Shown here one piece after another: positions 10,945 through 24,079 of a stretch of 64,000 bases of DNA. A program made the position numbers and the translations under genes. Each line of letters opens with the position of its first letter. Position 1 is the first letter of the stretch. This stretch comes from Musa acuminata AAA Group (taxonomy: Eukaryota; Streptophyta; Magnoliopsida; Zingiberales; Musaceae), in assembly GCF_036884655.1 (NCBI RefSeq), contig NC_088348.1, forward strand, positions 28,214,501-28,278,500, in the 5' to 3' direction. A model generated the notes under the pieces. That model did no database searches. It worked only from the letters and a program-made list of their open reading frames with translations, and was not told the origin of the DNA.

Positions 10945-13732
10945 GATGATATGCCAATCTGCAATGAGCACGGCATCGACGGCACCGGTTGGTACAATGG
11001 CAGCTCTGACCTCCAGCTCGAGTGGATCAATGTGTACAACAACACGTCCAGAGGCGGTCGCTACATCCCACATGCAGTGCTCATGGATCTCAAGCCCAGC
11101 ACCATTGACACCGTTAGATCTGGGCTGTTTGGCCAGATCTTCAGGCTAGATAGCTTCGTCTTTCGGCAGTCTGGCACAGGGAACAACTGGGCCAAGGGGC
11201 ACTTCGCTGAGGGTGCAGAGCTCATTGATTCAATGCTTGACGTGGTGAGGAAGGAGAACCACGACTGCCTCCCAAGTTTGGTGGCTTCAGGCTTCATTTG
11301 GAGGTTCCTTCATTTTTGTGGAAAGATTTGCTTCCGTATTGGCTAATGTGTGTTACTGGTAGATGTAAGGAATAATCGGTCTTGTAGTAGCAGAAGTCTG
11401 TTACTAGCAAATGTTGCTTTCATATGGATTTATGGTTTTCTGTTGCTTACTGGTGATTTCTGGGGTTAGGTTTCTATTTCATGTTAAAGAAATGTAGGGA
11501 TTGTGGTATTCTTTATCCCTTTGTGAATGTTGTTGCCCACTCTGTATTGAAGTTGATAGTATTGTTAGGGATTTATGTTTATATACTGTTGATGTGCTTC
11601 TTGGCATTGAATCATGTTTGAGATTTCAAAAAAGGATAGCTTTCTTCAAATTACTGTTGGAATTTGTTTCTTGTATTTTGCATCAAAGGAAAGTAACATG
11701 CACATCTTTTCGTCTCTCAAGTTTCGACCCTCTGCTTACTTCTAATTTGGCTACTAAGTTCTCTATATTTCTACTTTCCTTTGTGCATATCTGTATGAAT
11801 GTGAATCAGTTATGTTCCGTTGCCTGGTTCCATCAGAAGATATTTAAAGCTGGAGATGATTTTGGCATGAAGATGATTGCAATGAGAACTAATTGAAAGC
11901 TAAAACATGGGTCATTCACTGTCCAACTGTTGCCAGATTCAGAAAGATCACGGCCATCTGAAAGATTTAATTGATAAATGTTTACCTCCCCATGTTGTTT
12001 ATGCTCACAAACTTTTAACTTTTAGTGTCTGTAGATGCATGCGGTTGCATTGAAGTACTCTGTGTTTGAGAATCACACTCAACATTCATACACAGTAGCT
12101 CTTCCCTGTCATATTTAACAGATTCTACATGACTTAGTACCCTAAATCAGATTTGTTATCCAACTCTTCAGACAGAGCATCATGGTTACTAATTCGTAGA
12201 TGTTGTTCTGCAGGGTTCCAAGTCTGCCATTCTTTAGGAGGAACTGGTTCTGGCATGGGCACCCTTCTTGTCTCTAAGATCAGAGAAGAATACCCAGATC
12301 GTGTGATGCTGTCGTTCTCTGTTTTTTTATCACCAAAGGTATCTGAGATAGTTGTTGAGCTATATAATGCCACTCTCAGTACATCAGCTTGATCAGAATT
12401 TTGATGAATGTATGGTCCTGGACAATGAAGGCACTCTATGACATTTATTTCTGGACACTGAAGCTTCTGAACCCTACTTGTAAGCAATGACTGCATTTCT
12501 ACGATATTATATTATCGTTTAATGAAATTGCATCCTTCACCATTATTCATTGTACCAAACTTAAAAAGATCAACCATAACATATTGCCTTCTCTTCTTTT
12601 ACTTTCAGATTCAATCACCTTTCTTTTTTCCTCTGGTTAAGCATATCGTGCCTTGTCTTAAATCTTAGTACTTTTTGTTAACATTAGTAATTAACTGACT
12701 GTTGTTCAAATTCCTGTGCCTTGACGCAATTCTTTATTCCTTTTCTTTTAAGAATTCTACCAAATAGTTCTCCATTAATACTTTCTTATGCTGTCTTGTT
12801 ATTTACATAGTATATGTCCTCATTCATTTCAGCATATCATGCATCTATTGTTAGTCCATTAGATAATCTGATAAGAAAAGAAGCTATCATTTGTTAACTT
12901 TTAGCTTCAAGTCATGTCTCTTTTTTCTGTTATGGAGAACATGTATGATGGTCCAGACTGAATAATATAAAATGACAGTATGTTGAAGTTCTAAGTTCTC
13001 TGTGACCCCAAAGAATCACTGTATCAATTGTTTAATTTGGGTCTGTCCATACTGCTTATTGTGCTATCTTGTTTATTTATCATTTGTTTTATGCTTCAGT
13101 TAGTGATCTAAATCATCTCATCTCTGCTATAACGAGTGTTGTCACATGCTGCCTCCGGTTATCTGGTTATCTTGGTTATGATCTCCGAAGCTTGCTGTAA
13201 ACTTGATTTCTCTCCCTGCATCCAATTCATCATCATAGTTTTTTCACCCTTGACATCGAGGAGCTCTCAGCAATACAGGTCCCTCACTGTTCCTGAGTTG
13301 ACCCAACAAATGTGGGATGCCAAGAACATGTGTGCTGCTGATCCCTGACATGGTTAGTACCTAACTGCGTCGACCATGTTACATGGGAAGATGAGCACAA
13401 AGGAGGTTGACGAGCAGATGATCAATGTTCAAAACAAGAATTCTTCCTACTTTGTCGAGTGGATCCCAAGCAATGTCAATCGTGTGTATGTGACATTCCA
13501 CCCAAGGGGCTGAAGAAGGCATCCACGTTCATTGGGAACTCAACTTCCATCCAGGAGGCGTTCAGGAGGGTCAACCAGCGGTTCACGGCCTGTTCAGGAG
13601 GAAGGCTTTTCTTGCATTGGCATACAGGTGAGGGCATGAACGAGATGGGGTTCACTGAAGGATCTGATAGCCAAGTACCAGCAGGAACAGGATGCAACAG
13701 CTGATGTGGAAGATTATGTGAAAGAAGAATAG
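10945..13732 (+). pseudogene. Beta-tubulin pseudogene, unprocessed
   Basis: Three blocks match plant beta-tubulin in order. Block 1 (about 10945-11275) reads [20 protein letters not shown] and [16 protein letters not shown]. Block 2 (about 12214-12479) reads FQVCHSLGG and [12 protein letters not shown]. Block 3 (about 13100-13732) reads [40 protein letters not shown] and an acidic tail. Breaks fall where plant beta-tubulin introns usually lie, and acceptor TTCTGCAG before block 2 and donor GTAAGC after it survive, so this is a gene duplicate, not a retrocopy. The N-terminal region (MREILHIQGGQCGNQ) is missing. The GTP-binding loop GGGTGSGMG has lost one Gly. Frames shift after the NATLS segment in block 2 and in block 3, and many invariant residues are changed. 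A functional tubulin is ruled out. Confidence 0.9.
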
Positions 13733-14881
13733 GGAGAGGAAGGGGAGGCAGCTTGAGTTGCTTCTATCAAGAGAATTTGTGCTCTTATCTTGATTTCAGC
13801 CGGTATGGGAGGACTTTGGTTATGCTTCTATGATGGAGGACATGCTTCTGTATTCGTGCGAAGTTTGTGTCGAACATAACTCTCGAATTTGAGTTGCTGA
13901 GTGTCATGCCATCTTCTGTGGATTCTATCCTTTAATCAGGCATTGTGGTTTTGTCATCCATGACTGCGAGTTAATAGATTTTGGAGGAACAATGTCTCAC
14001 TGATATTAGAGAGCTATGACCAAATCCTGAAACTTGTTGTATCAAATCAGTTACTGAATGCTAGCAAAGTTCTTATTCTTTATCTCTTCTCTGTGATGGA
14101 AGCTCACATGGTAAAAAGATTGAAGTTACTGCGGCAATAAATTTTGCTTTGTTGTTGTTGTTGAGATCTGAATAAGAGAGCATTTATGCTGCATTTTTCA
14201 CCTCAATTTGTTGTGCCAGTCATTGAACATAGAAGTGCAACTCTCAGAGGGTGTTGTCACTCATGAGGTTTTAGTAGTAGGTAGGTCAATGCCAGATTCA
14301 TTTCATGGTTGGATCAATGAATTGTATCAGTAGATGCTGGAATCATTTTTCTCTCCTTGTAGTCTATATTTGTAAGAGCTATGTATCTATGAAGGAAAAA
14401 ACCAGAAGAGAAAGCAATATTAGCTACCTCAAAAATAAAATTGCTGGATCTTGATCAACCTAACTTGATCCTAATTTTTGATATTTTAGTATTGCAAATA
14501 AATTCCAAGCTTAAAGTTAATCAACTCACAGCCAGTAGATTTAGCAAGATTTATCAACAGCACAAAGTCTCAATTTGTCCCATCAAGTGTGAAGAACATG
14601 ATGAGTTGTGGTTACAATCCTGGAATTGATAATGCCTATGAGATTGTTAAGTTAGACATATGTGAGTGGATAAAAGACTCCATAATCACACTGCTGCCAG
14701 TAGAGATCTCCATGAACACCTCCAATATCAAATGCATTGTTCCTGTTCTAGTTGAGATTAGCCATGTTTTGAGCTATGTTTGGATCTCAATAACTGAGGC
14801 AATGACATGAACTCAGTGGTCAAGGCTTCCATTCTTTTGGGCACCATCTCAGTCATCGAAAGGCTTCCATCTTGTGCTGAT
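13733..14881. other. Spacer between tubulin pseudogene and copia element
   Basis: Probably relics of the tubulin 3' UTR followed by AT-rich DNA; no gene seen. Bases 14518-14570 contain words (ATCAACTC, AGCCAGTAG, TTTAGC, CAGCACAAAGTC) that recur in a different order at 19521-19562 on the far side of the retroelement. Confidence 0.45.
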
Positions 14882-15188
14882 TGTTGGGGATGGAAGAGCA
14901 GAAAAAAGAATTCTTTCGATTCAAAAAAATTGATATAGTATTTAAAATAAGAGGATTGACATAGAATATTTACAAGATATTCTCAAGTATATTTTCACTT
15001 CTATCTTGCTTCGTGAACTACGATCTTATTTATAGGACCTAGTGGTAACTACCCATATCATCATGTCACCCATGATTGAGGTAGTTATTGAAACTACCAT
15101 ATAACTTCTAGATCATGGTAACTACCTAGATAACTACTAGATCATGGTAACTACTTAGATAACTACTACTATGAATCAATTCTCAACA
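14882..15188 (-). repeat. Copia 3' LTR
   Basis: About 307 bases starting and ending TG...CA. It shares long words with 19169-19456, such as ATTCTTTCGATTCAA-like, GGACCTAGTGGTAACTA and CTATGAATCAATTC. It contains an internal near-duplication of a TAGATCATGGTAACTAC-type word. The neighbouring purine tract fixes the inner border. Confidence 0.88.
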
Positions 15189-15198
15189 CTCTCCTTTG
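15189..15198 (-). other. Polypurine tract of the copia element
   Basis: On the - strand the sequence just before the 3' LTR reads AAAGGAGAG and runs directly into TGTTGAG, the expected priming site for plus-strand synthesis. Confidence 0.7.
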
Positions 15199-15545
15199 AT
15201 TCATAGTTACATACACCGATTTACGACATGAAATAAACATGCTTTTGAACTGGAAGCGACTTGGTGAGGATATCTGTAACTTGTTCATCTGTTCCACAAT
15301 ATTTCATTGCTATGCTCCACTTGCTACAAGATTCCGGATGAAATGATAGTGTATCTCTATATGCTTCGTTCTTCTATAAAATGTTGGATTTTTCGTCATT
15401 ACAATTATGGTTTTGTTGTCACAAAATATTCCTGTTGCTTCTTTTTATTCTCGATGAAGATCTTCAAGAAGTCTTCTAAGCCATATTCCTTGACAAGCTG
15501 CTGATGTTGTAGCTACATATTCTGCTTCCGATGTCTAGTTGTTAC

Positions 15546-16900
15546 TTACTTTTTTAAACTCCAAGATATAGCTCCTAATCTGAGGCTAAAAACGTTGCCT
15601 AAAGTACTCTTTCTATCATCTAAAGCTCCTGCCCAATCACTATCAATGAAACCAAATAATTTACATTTAAAATTATGAGAATACCAAATACTATAATATG
15701 TAGTTCCAGCAATATAACGCAGAATTCTTTTAACAGCTCCGAGATGATGTTTGCTTGAGCTATGCATAAACCTGGATACTACACCAACAGAGAAGGTAAT
15801 ATCTGGTCGAGTATGAGTTAGATATATCAAACCTCCAACCAAACTTCTGTAGTATCTTGCATTTGTCAGACATGTACCATCTTCAAGTTTCAGTTTCTCA
15901 TTTACATTCATGAGTGTTGCTACAGCTTTGCAATTAATCATATTAGATTTTTTGAGTAGATCTATTCCATATTTTCTTTGTGAAATAAAAAATTTCATCT
16001 GATCCTTGCTTCACTTCTAACCTAAGACAATAATGCAGTAGACCTAGATTTAACATTTCAAACTTATTCATCATGTATTTTTTAAATTTATCACAAAAGA
16101 GTTAGATGAACCTATATATATAATATCATCAACATAGAGGTAAACCATTAGAATATTATATTCACCTTCCTTCTTTAGATAAAGAGTAGGTTCGTTATTG
16201 CTCTTCTTAAATCTATTTTGATAAAAATAATAATCAATTTTGTTATACGATGCCCTAGAACTTGTTTAAGCCCATAAAGAGTTTTTCTTAGCTTATACAC
16301 TGTTTTTTCATATCCTTTAACCAAAAAACATTCAAGTTGAGTAACAAAAACCACTTCGTGTAAATCTCCATTTAAAAACATAGATTCATATCAAATTGAT
16401 AAACATGCCAACTCAAGTAAGCAGCTAAAGTCAAGAAAGTTCTCACGATTTTGAATCTAGCAACCGAAGAGAAAGTATCATCAAAATCAATACCTTGTTG
16501 CTGTGAATATCCTTTTGCTACAAGCCAAGCCTTATGTTTTTAGATACTTCCATCTACATTAAACTTTGTTTTGAACACTCATTTTAATCCAATAGCTTTC
16601 TTTTCTTTTGGTAGATCCATTAGCTCCCAAGTTTTATTCTTCTCAATTGACTTGATTTCCTCTTTCATTGCTTTTCTTCATTCCTCTTTTTCAACTGCTT
16701 CCTCAAAAGTTGTTGGATCTGAAATAAACAAAGCAAATATTTAGTCATAAATTTCTAGTGATCTGAAATTTCTTAGAGGGGTTTCATATGAGGAATCAGA
16801 ATTTGAATTGTTATCGGGTGAGGTTAACGATGAACTTGTTGGAGTAAGATCTGTCATTTGATTCTGCGGAGTATCTAATTATGTTGGAATCTGAATTTGT
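15546..16900 (-). pseudogene. Copia reverse transcriptase and RNase H, broken
   Basis: The RNase H part at 15546-15998 is open for 150 codons and contains YRSLVGGLIYLTHTRPDI, a copia hallmark, and FGFIDSDWAGALDDRKS, also typical. Upstream in transcription, 16175-16381 gives [12 protein letters not shown] and YKLRKTLYGLKQ, the reverse transcriptase region. Frames between these blocks are interrupted, so no full polyprotein can be made. Confidence 0.88.
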
Positions 16901-17062
16901 ATTCCACCTTTATTGATCTCCCAATTCCAACTTATCCTTTCATCAAACACAACATTTCTGTTAATAATAACTTTACTGATTATATAATCGATATGCTTTT
17001 GACCGTAAAGAATATTCAATTAAAATATATTTTTTAGATTTTTCATCAAGTTTATGATAATT

Positions 17063-18098
17063 TTATGAATTCACCAAAGCATAAGCAACACAGCCAAAAA
17101 TTATTAGATGACTTACACTTGGTTTTATACCATACCAAACCTCAAAAGGAGTTTGATTTATAACAGTCTTTATTGGTGAAATATTCAACAAATAAACTGC
17201 TGTTCCAACTACTTCTGCCCAAAATTGATTTGGAAGATGTTTTCCTTTAAGCAAACTTCTTACCATTTCAACGACAGTCCGATTATTATGTTCAGCTACA
17301 CCATTATGCTTCGATGTATATGGTGCCGTCAATTCTCTACAAATATCATTTTCTTCACAAAAAGAATTAAATTCATCAGATAAAAATTCACCACCCCTAT
17401 CTGTCTGAAGTGTCTTTATGTGTCTACCACTTTACCTTTCTACAAGTGCTTTGAACTTTCGAAAATTATCAAATGTTTTAGATTTTAGAAAATATACCCA
17501 ACTCATGTGGCTATAATCATTAGTAAAAAATAGAAAATATTGACTTCCACCAAATGATTTTGTATTCATAGGTCCATATAAGTCAGCATGAATTAATTAA
17601 AGACAATTATATGCTCTCCATGCTTTTCCAATAGGAAATAATTTTTTACTTTGTTTGCCATAAATGCATCCTTCACACATCAAGTGTATTAATCTTGGGC
17701 AATTCGAAAATCATTCCTTTTTTACTTAACAACCTTAAACCCTTAATGTTAAGATGTCCATATCTTAAATGACATAAATTAGACTCATTCTTTTGAGTTA
17801 CGACAAACGCATATTTTTCAATATTTGACACATCAAGTAGAAACATCTTGTTTTACATCATGCAAACATTTACTGTAATCAAACCATATTTTTTATCTTT
17901 AATAGTGCATGAACCATCATCAAATATTACTGAATATCCATCATCTATCAATTGTCCAATACTCAACAAGTTATGTGATAAAGTATGAATAAAGAAAATA
18001 TTATCAAAATATTTTACCTTCCCTTGATTTGTCTTCACATCAATTGTTCCTTTCCCTTCCACTTGGATTTGCTTATTATCTCCAAGTCTAACTTTCAA
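17063..18098 (-). pseudogene. Copia pre-integrase and integrase, broken
   Basis: Bases 17853-18098 read GKGTIDVKTNQGKVKYF and LSHNLLSIGQLIDDGY, the protease/pre-integrase junction typical of copia. Bases 17063-17332 read TAPYTSKHNGVAEHNNRTV and LPNQFWAEVVGTAVYLLN, the integrase core C-terminal part. In-frame stops separate the two. Confidence 0.87.
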
Positions 18099-18200
18099 CT
18101 TGTGAGTTTCATCAATATCTCTAAATATTTATTTTATGCCTGACATATTATTAGAATATCCACTATCCAGAAACTAAATATCATTTGAGATATCATGAAC

Positions 18201-19140
18201 TTATGAATGAGTCATAAATAACTTACTATTTTCTTCATTTTCCTCCACATAGCTTGTTTGCTTTTCTCTTTTCCAACAATCTGCCTTCATATGACTAAAC
18301 TTTTTTATAATAGTGATGATATTGAATTTCACTCTTGTAATTTTTTTTATCAGAATTTGATTGCCTTTGTTCATTATGCCCATCAAAGTGTCCCCTTCCT
18401 CTTCCTCTTCCATTTTCTCTACCACGAAATCTTCCTCTGCCACATCCTCTTCCTACTGATTTTTTGTTATCTTTTGAAGTAGAAGACTCCCCCTTAACCT
18501 GAAATGCTTTCTCTTCGTTTTTTTCAAGTGACCTATTCAACCTTGCTTCATGTGCTTGCAAGGAACCCATTAATTCATCAAATGAAAATATAGATAAATC
18601 TTTTGACTCCTCAATTACGGCAATAACATGATCAAATTTTGGAGTTAAACTTCTCAAAACTTTTGCAACAATTATATGATCAGAAAGATGTTCACCATAA
18701 GATTTCATTTGACTAACAATTTCAGTCACTCGAGAAAGAAAATCTTACACCGATTTATTGCTTTTTATGAACAAAATTTCAATACTCACAATAGAGGGTT
18801 TGAAGTTTTACCGTAATCACCCTTGATGAGCCTTGAAATTTATTTTGAAGTATCAACCAAGCTTGCTTTGAGGTTGTCGCTACTGCAATTCTCGAGAAGA
18901 TTATCTCATGTATAACTTGTTGAATAAAGAACAATGCATTTGAGTCCTTCTTTCTATTTTCCCTAAGCCTGATTTCATCATCTGGATCCGCATATTCATT
19001 TTCTATTAAGTCCCAAAGATCTTCAGACTTGAATATAGTCTACATCTTGATACTCCAAAATTCATAACATTTGTTCGAAAAGATGAGAATAAGGGGTTGA
19101 AACATGGAATTATCATTGAAAGCCATAATACTAACTTCAG
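18201..19140 (-). pseudogene. Copia gag (UBN2-type), broken
   Basis: Bases 18295-18729 read LRSLTPKFDHVIAVIEESKD, a classic copia gag stretch, followed by a Gly/Arg-rich tract (RGRGRG). A degraded zinc knuckle near 18290-18250 (HMKADCW) lies after a frameshift. The N-terminal gag part extends to about 19140, next to the primer binding site, with several stops. Confidence 0.85.
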
Positions 19141-19151
19141 ATTGAAACTAG

Positions 19152-19163
19152 GCTCTGATACCA
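19152..19163 (-). other. Primer binding site, tRNA-Met type
   Basis: Reads TGGTATCAGAGC on the - strand, the standard plant copia primer site complementary to the 3' end of initiator tRNA-Met. It lies five bases inside the LTR edge. Confidence 0.88.
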
Positions 19164-19168
19164 CAAAT

Positions 19169-19456
19169 GTTGAAATGGAGGAGCAAGTAAAAAATATAAT
19201 ACTACGATACGAGTAAAAAGAATCCTTTCGATTCAAGAAAACTAATGTAGTATTTAAAACAAGATATTCTCAAATGTATTCTCATTTTTATCTTACTTCA
19301 TGAACTACGGTATATTTATAAGACCTAGTGGTAACTATCTATATCACCGTGTCATCCATGATTAAGGTAGTTATTAAAACTATCCTATAATTTTTAATTA
19401 TTAGATCATGATAACTACCTAGATAACTACTATGAATCAATTCAAAGTGGACAACA
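19169..19456 (-). repeat. Copia 5' LTR
   Basis: About 288 bases matching 14882-15188 with substitutions and indels. It lacks part of the 3' LTR around the GAGGATTGACATAG segment and carries a few extra bases at its outer end, where it reads TGTTGTCCACTTTG against TGTTGAG in the other copy. Confidence 0.82.
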
Positions 19457-22400
19457 ATACGGCCGTGCGTGCTTTCGAGCCTCTTCAAACTACCCTGAAT
19501 GGCCATGTAACGCCAACAAGCAGCACAAAGTCATCAACTCAAAGCCAGTAGGTAGGTTTAGCTTCATTTCCTGCAAACTGTTGATAGGAGGATGGGCGTG
19601 ACTCATGCAAGCCAGCCTTTCGTTCCCTTTAATCAATCGACATTGCCTTTTGCTGTATATTTTAGGGATGCAATGATGTGGACGAGTCAAACACCAGCAG
19701 ATATCTTATTCATTTTGCCAGTGGTTCATCTCTGCGCAGCTCCCTTGTCCAAGACACGAGCTTTGACTGCCGCCATGTTCATGGACAGGAGAACATGCTC
19801 TGCTGGCTGCTCCACCCCAGCCTGCCCGTTCTTGCATCATGGACTGCGAGCATAGATCCCCGAGCCCAGCCTTCGGAAGATCCATCTTCCATACATGTAG
19901 AATATCAAGGGTGAGATAAATCACGCGATGAATGTCGGATTATTGTTTAGCCAATCTGAGATTTCATTGTTTTTTCCTCGATACTCTTGTTGATGACCAA
20001 AGGTGGATTCAACTCAGTATGCATCTTTCACTGATACTCACAAATCATTTGTAGAGATAGCATATCATGCTTCGTCAAGGATTTGAGTCCGCAAGTGAAA
20101 GGAGCCTTCTCCCCTTCTATGGTGCCCATGTCCACTAGAACTGCAAGCTTTGCCGAGTCATCAATCGTTCATGTATCATTGGTAGTTTCTTGGAGGCAAG
20201 TTGGGCCATCCGTCTCGTGGTGAAGTATCTCCATCGATGACCCTTCTGTTCTTAGGTCAGACGTGAAGCAATGGTGATGTGACACTCTTGCAGATGATAC
20301 GATTAGAGGGCATATTATGCGCGTTCTTTAGGATCAACGCTAGTTTGCTGCGGCAAACTCTACGACAAGTCGTAGCTCAGTGTTTCCATCGACAGATCAC
20401 TGCGGAGGACGATGAGGAGGCGCACTGCACATCGTGTTGCCGGTTTGCAGGCAACAGAGAGCTTGAAATACTTCTTGATTACTGCGATCTGGAAACAGAA
20501 ACAGAAAGCAAAGCCCGAAGGCGTCGTTGGGAACCATGTCGGCCACCCGATTTCTAGGATCCGCTGTCTCCTCGACACAGGAAAAGAGAAGATTTGTGGC
20601 TAATAGTAGGTTATGTGCGGAAAACGAACGGTGGCTTCCAGCTGAGAAAAGAGTGTTCCCTGTGCGGCTGAGACAGGGGATCGATCCGGACGGAGTTTTG
20701 GCAAGGGAACCGGCCCACCATGCACTCGGGCGTTGCAGTGTCACTCTCCCCACCCCTTCGACGCATCACATCAACGTCAAATCAATGGCCATTAATAAAA
20801 GCACCGTTCTCGATGCTGCTTGGAGTGGTGCCGATTGAGGTACTGAGAACGGGTCATATAGTATTCTTCTTGGAGCAGAGAGAGAGAGAGAGAGAGAGGT
20901 TCATGTATCAAGGAGAAATTTGACGGAGGGATGATGAACACGCAAAAGGATGGAGAATTGCATATAAAGAGATTAATAATGGATTGGTCACATGAGACAA
21001 TTCGAAGCAAATTAATCTACTTGATTCTTTTTGTTTATTGTTGATAAGGAAGATCGTAATTTGTTTACATGGGGACTATGATATAGCTTCGGCACCCTAC
21101 TCTTGTCTGTCCTCCTTAGATCCCACCATGCTACAAGTATGCACAATGTAGGCTGTTGTCTCATTAAGACAAGATAGCTAATATCTGGTCCCTCTGTGAA
21201 GGTCAATTTTGGCCTCTTGACATGTTCCACACTGCTAGGGTTAGCTGCAATACTCATAGGGTGAACTGTCCTAAGATCTCCATTTGAAACATGGAGTTGG
21301 TAGGCATGCTTGTTGTTGTTGGTGTGAAATCTGCATCAAATCAGAGAGTGAGAGGGGGGTATATATCATGTTAGATTCATAATTGAGCAGTGAATATTAG
21401 GTGCATGTTGATGGCTGTATTCACAAGTTGTAGGTGAAGATTGCATGGAAGAATCAGGAACAGCACTCATCATAAAAGAGCATTAGTCTTCATGTTTAAT
21501 GGTTGCATGTGATATATGATGCCTCCACATGTTGCATCGTCATGATCTCCATGTACACTGTTCGACTCTCCTCCCCTTGCAAAGTGGTCGCTGTCATCTT
21601 CAGGACCATCAGTAGGTGAAGTTTTCTTGCAACGATTTATCTTGTCAGCTTAATTATTGCTTCTTTGAACCGAGAGCTAAGCTTCTTCGTTCACCATTCT
21701 GCATGCCACAAGACCATCAGCAATCTATTATTAGAGAAACATGCATTTAAGATGGTAGCAATACATTATAACAAAAGCAGTAGAGAATGTAAAGTCCCAT
21801 AAGAACAGTGTGCATGGGGAATGGTTTAGGTTAACAAGTCTGCTTCTTGGATGCTTGATGTGGAAGGATTAGATGGAGGACTTGCTGATAGGAAATAACT
21901 GCAACTGTCAGCTTCTCCAATGTACTGTTCTGGTACAGATTCTTTGACCTCAGACATGTTTCATGATAGTTATCATTGAAGGCTTCAAGGCCATCACAAT
22001 TGCCAAGTTTACTTTGTACAGGCCGAGAACCTGCAGGACGGATGATGACGGTGGTGATGGTGTTCAGGCAAGAGCAATGCTTTGTGTCCCTAAAGATCTT
22101 CCCCAAACGCCTTGCTTATTTATTTATCTGTGATGATCTCTCACCAATTCTGTAGCTGTGAAGCCAACCGGTTCGACCTCACCTGCGACTGATGAGTTCC
22201 AGCATGTCAGCAGGACTCTGAGAGAGCTTGGGAAGTGTAGCAGTACTGTCGCATCCATCGAATAAGAAGACTCCCATGACTGTGATGAATACTTTCATGT
22301 CGGCAAACACGAATCTACCTTTGCTAATGTTGACTAAATCCTTCAGAGACAGATGCAGAAGAACAACAAAGTTATAGATATGGAGTTCAAAGCGTTCGTT

Positions 22401-24079
22401 CGTTCTGGTTTGCTTGATGCTGTTTCAGGTGCTTCTCAGCACACCGAAATAAGCCACCAAAGCTTCCATGTCCTGTGGATGAGAAGATGGAGATTCTGCA
22501 CCACCTTACAGAACTACAGGCTAATATAATGTTGCTGTAGATTAGATAAGAAGTTTGAGTTTGATTAGGATTGAAATATGGTTTTGAGTTGAAGTTTAAT
22601 TAAAGATTAATTTATAACCTACCGAATAATATGCTGTTATTTAGTTAATAATTTCTCTTTTAAATTATTGGTATTTTAGGTTTTTTTTTCATCCTCTTTC
22701 GTTATTATCAGAATAATTATATTTTTTTGAGAGAGTAGTCTCGCGTTATTAAGGATCGAAGAAGTATATCGAATTTGGCTTATAACATCACAAGTTTAAG
22801 TTTCTAAGTTGAATTGATGTGCAGTTTGATATATCATTACAATAAATATTCTTGACAGATTAATCTGACTTAAGAGGAAAAATCTTAATACTTTTTGTGT
22901 TTTGTTTTTACACTAATGCTCATTGTTTCCATTACAGTAAAATCCCAAATATATAGATATAAGAAAATTTTATGTTCACTCTCTATAGACAAGTGTTATA
23001 AATCTTAAATAAATGTGTGGAAAATGTCTGATGAAACAAAGCACAAAATAAAATAAAATAAAATAAAATGGGCACATAGTATTTTTTGTTTCTAATGTGT
23101 AGAACTTTGATAAATATAGATGTGATTTCTTGAGTTCCATGTGTACCTTTAATTTCCAATGGAAAAGAAAACTAGTACTAGAGAGGAATGTGATATGGCA
23201 AAAGGACTGGTGTTTCCAATGATGTTAAGATTCAATAGAAAAGATGAAGACAAATGTTCAATCCATATTTCTATTGATAGAATTACTATGAATCTCTTCC
23301 TTTCACTTCATATATTTGTTTGCACAGTGTTTTCTGTTCAAGCAACAGTTGCTGTCAAGCTGACCCCATTGTAGAGCAAACAAGGATAAGAAGATAAAGA
23401 ACGCATGAGTGTCATTGGATGTAGTAATCCACAAATTGAAGATACCAAAAGATAAAGATGTGAATTAATCGAAGAGAGAGCATTCATTCTATGGGTGGAA
23501 GAATAGTGTTCAGAATTAGGTCATTGATCCCTGAGAACAATCTGTACAAGGATGAAACATCATTCTGTAGATTCCAGCAGAAGATGAATGCAGTATGCAT
23601 GCATTGGGTTTATGAGTGAGAGCATGTTGTACAGGTCATTTTTACCTCCTTGTGATCCTCATCACCTACTGTTCCAAGGTCATCTCATCATGATAGCTGG
23701 TGGAAGTATGAAACTATTAGCAAACAGTCACTAGAAAGAGGGTGTCTCCTTTGGCCATGGCTGATGAAAGAGAGAAGCTAATTCTTGGAGCTAAGATGAA
23801 ACTCTCTTTAGCTCAAACAAGGAGATGCTCATCACTTGTGATCAAGCAAGCAATGGCTCATGCAAATTATTCTAGCATTTAAAACCAAGGTTTCAAGCCA
23901 CTGCAAACCTATTTAGGTTTAGAACAAACCCTAATTAATTACCTTGCAAATACATAGCCAACAGAAGAAGATGTACATTATACAGCGCAAGATCTAGCAA
24001 AGTGTTTGATATCATGAAGAGATCCACCACACTAACCTTCATAGTAGCACTAGATTCCACCGGGAGAACTGTGTAGCGT
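19457..24079. other. 4.6-kb intergenic region, no gene recognised
   Basis: Several 60-120 codon open frames overlap on both strands at 19.6-20.8 kb, where base composition is less AT-rich, but none shows a known domain, a consistent splice structure or a plausible start context. A GA run lies at 20877-20899. The 3' part (about 23.9-24.08 kb) should include the 3' UTR of the ALOG gene. The middle (22.5-23.1 kb) is AT-rich with an AAAAT tandem run near 23045-23070. Confidence 0.45.
20877..20899. repeat. (GA)n microsatellite
   Basis: Uninterrupted AG dinucleotide run of about 23 bases in intergenic DNA. Confidence 0.85.

Larger units (their letters stand above)
14882..19456 (-). mobile_element. 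Ty1/copia LTR retrotransposon, decayed
   Basis: About 4.6 kb, read on the - strand. Order: 5' LTR (19169-19456), primer binding site TGGTATCAGAGC complementary to tRNA-Met (19152-19163), gag with a UBN2-type region and a Gly/Arg-rich stretch, pre-integrase, integrase, reverse transcriptase, RNase H, purine tract (about 15189-15198), 3' LTR (14882-15188). Integrase before reverse transcriptase is the copia order. All reading frames are broken by stops and frameshifts and the LTRs have clearly diverged, so the insertion is old and inactive. The 5 bp outside each LTR (CTGAT and ATACG) do not match, so no target-site duplication is visible. Lineage within copia was not determined. Confidence 0.92.
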
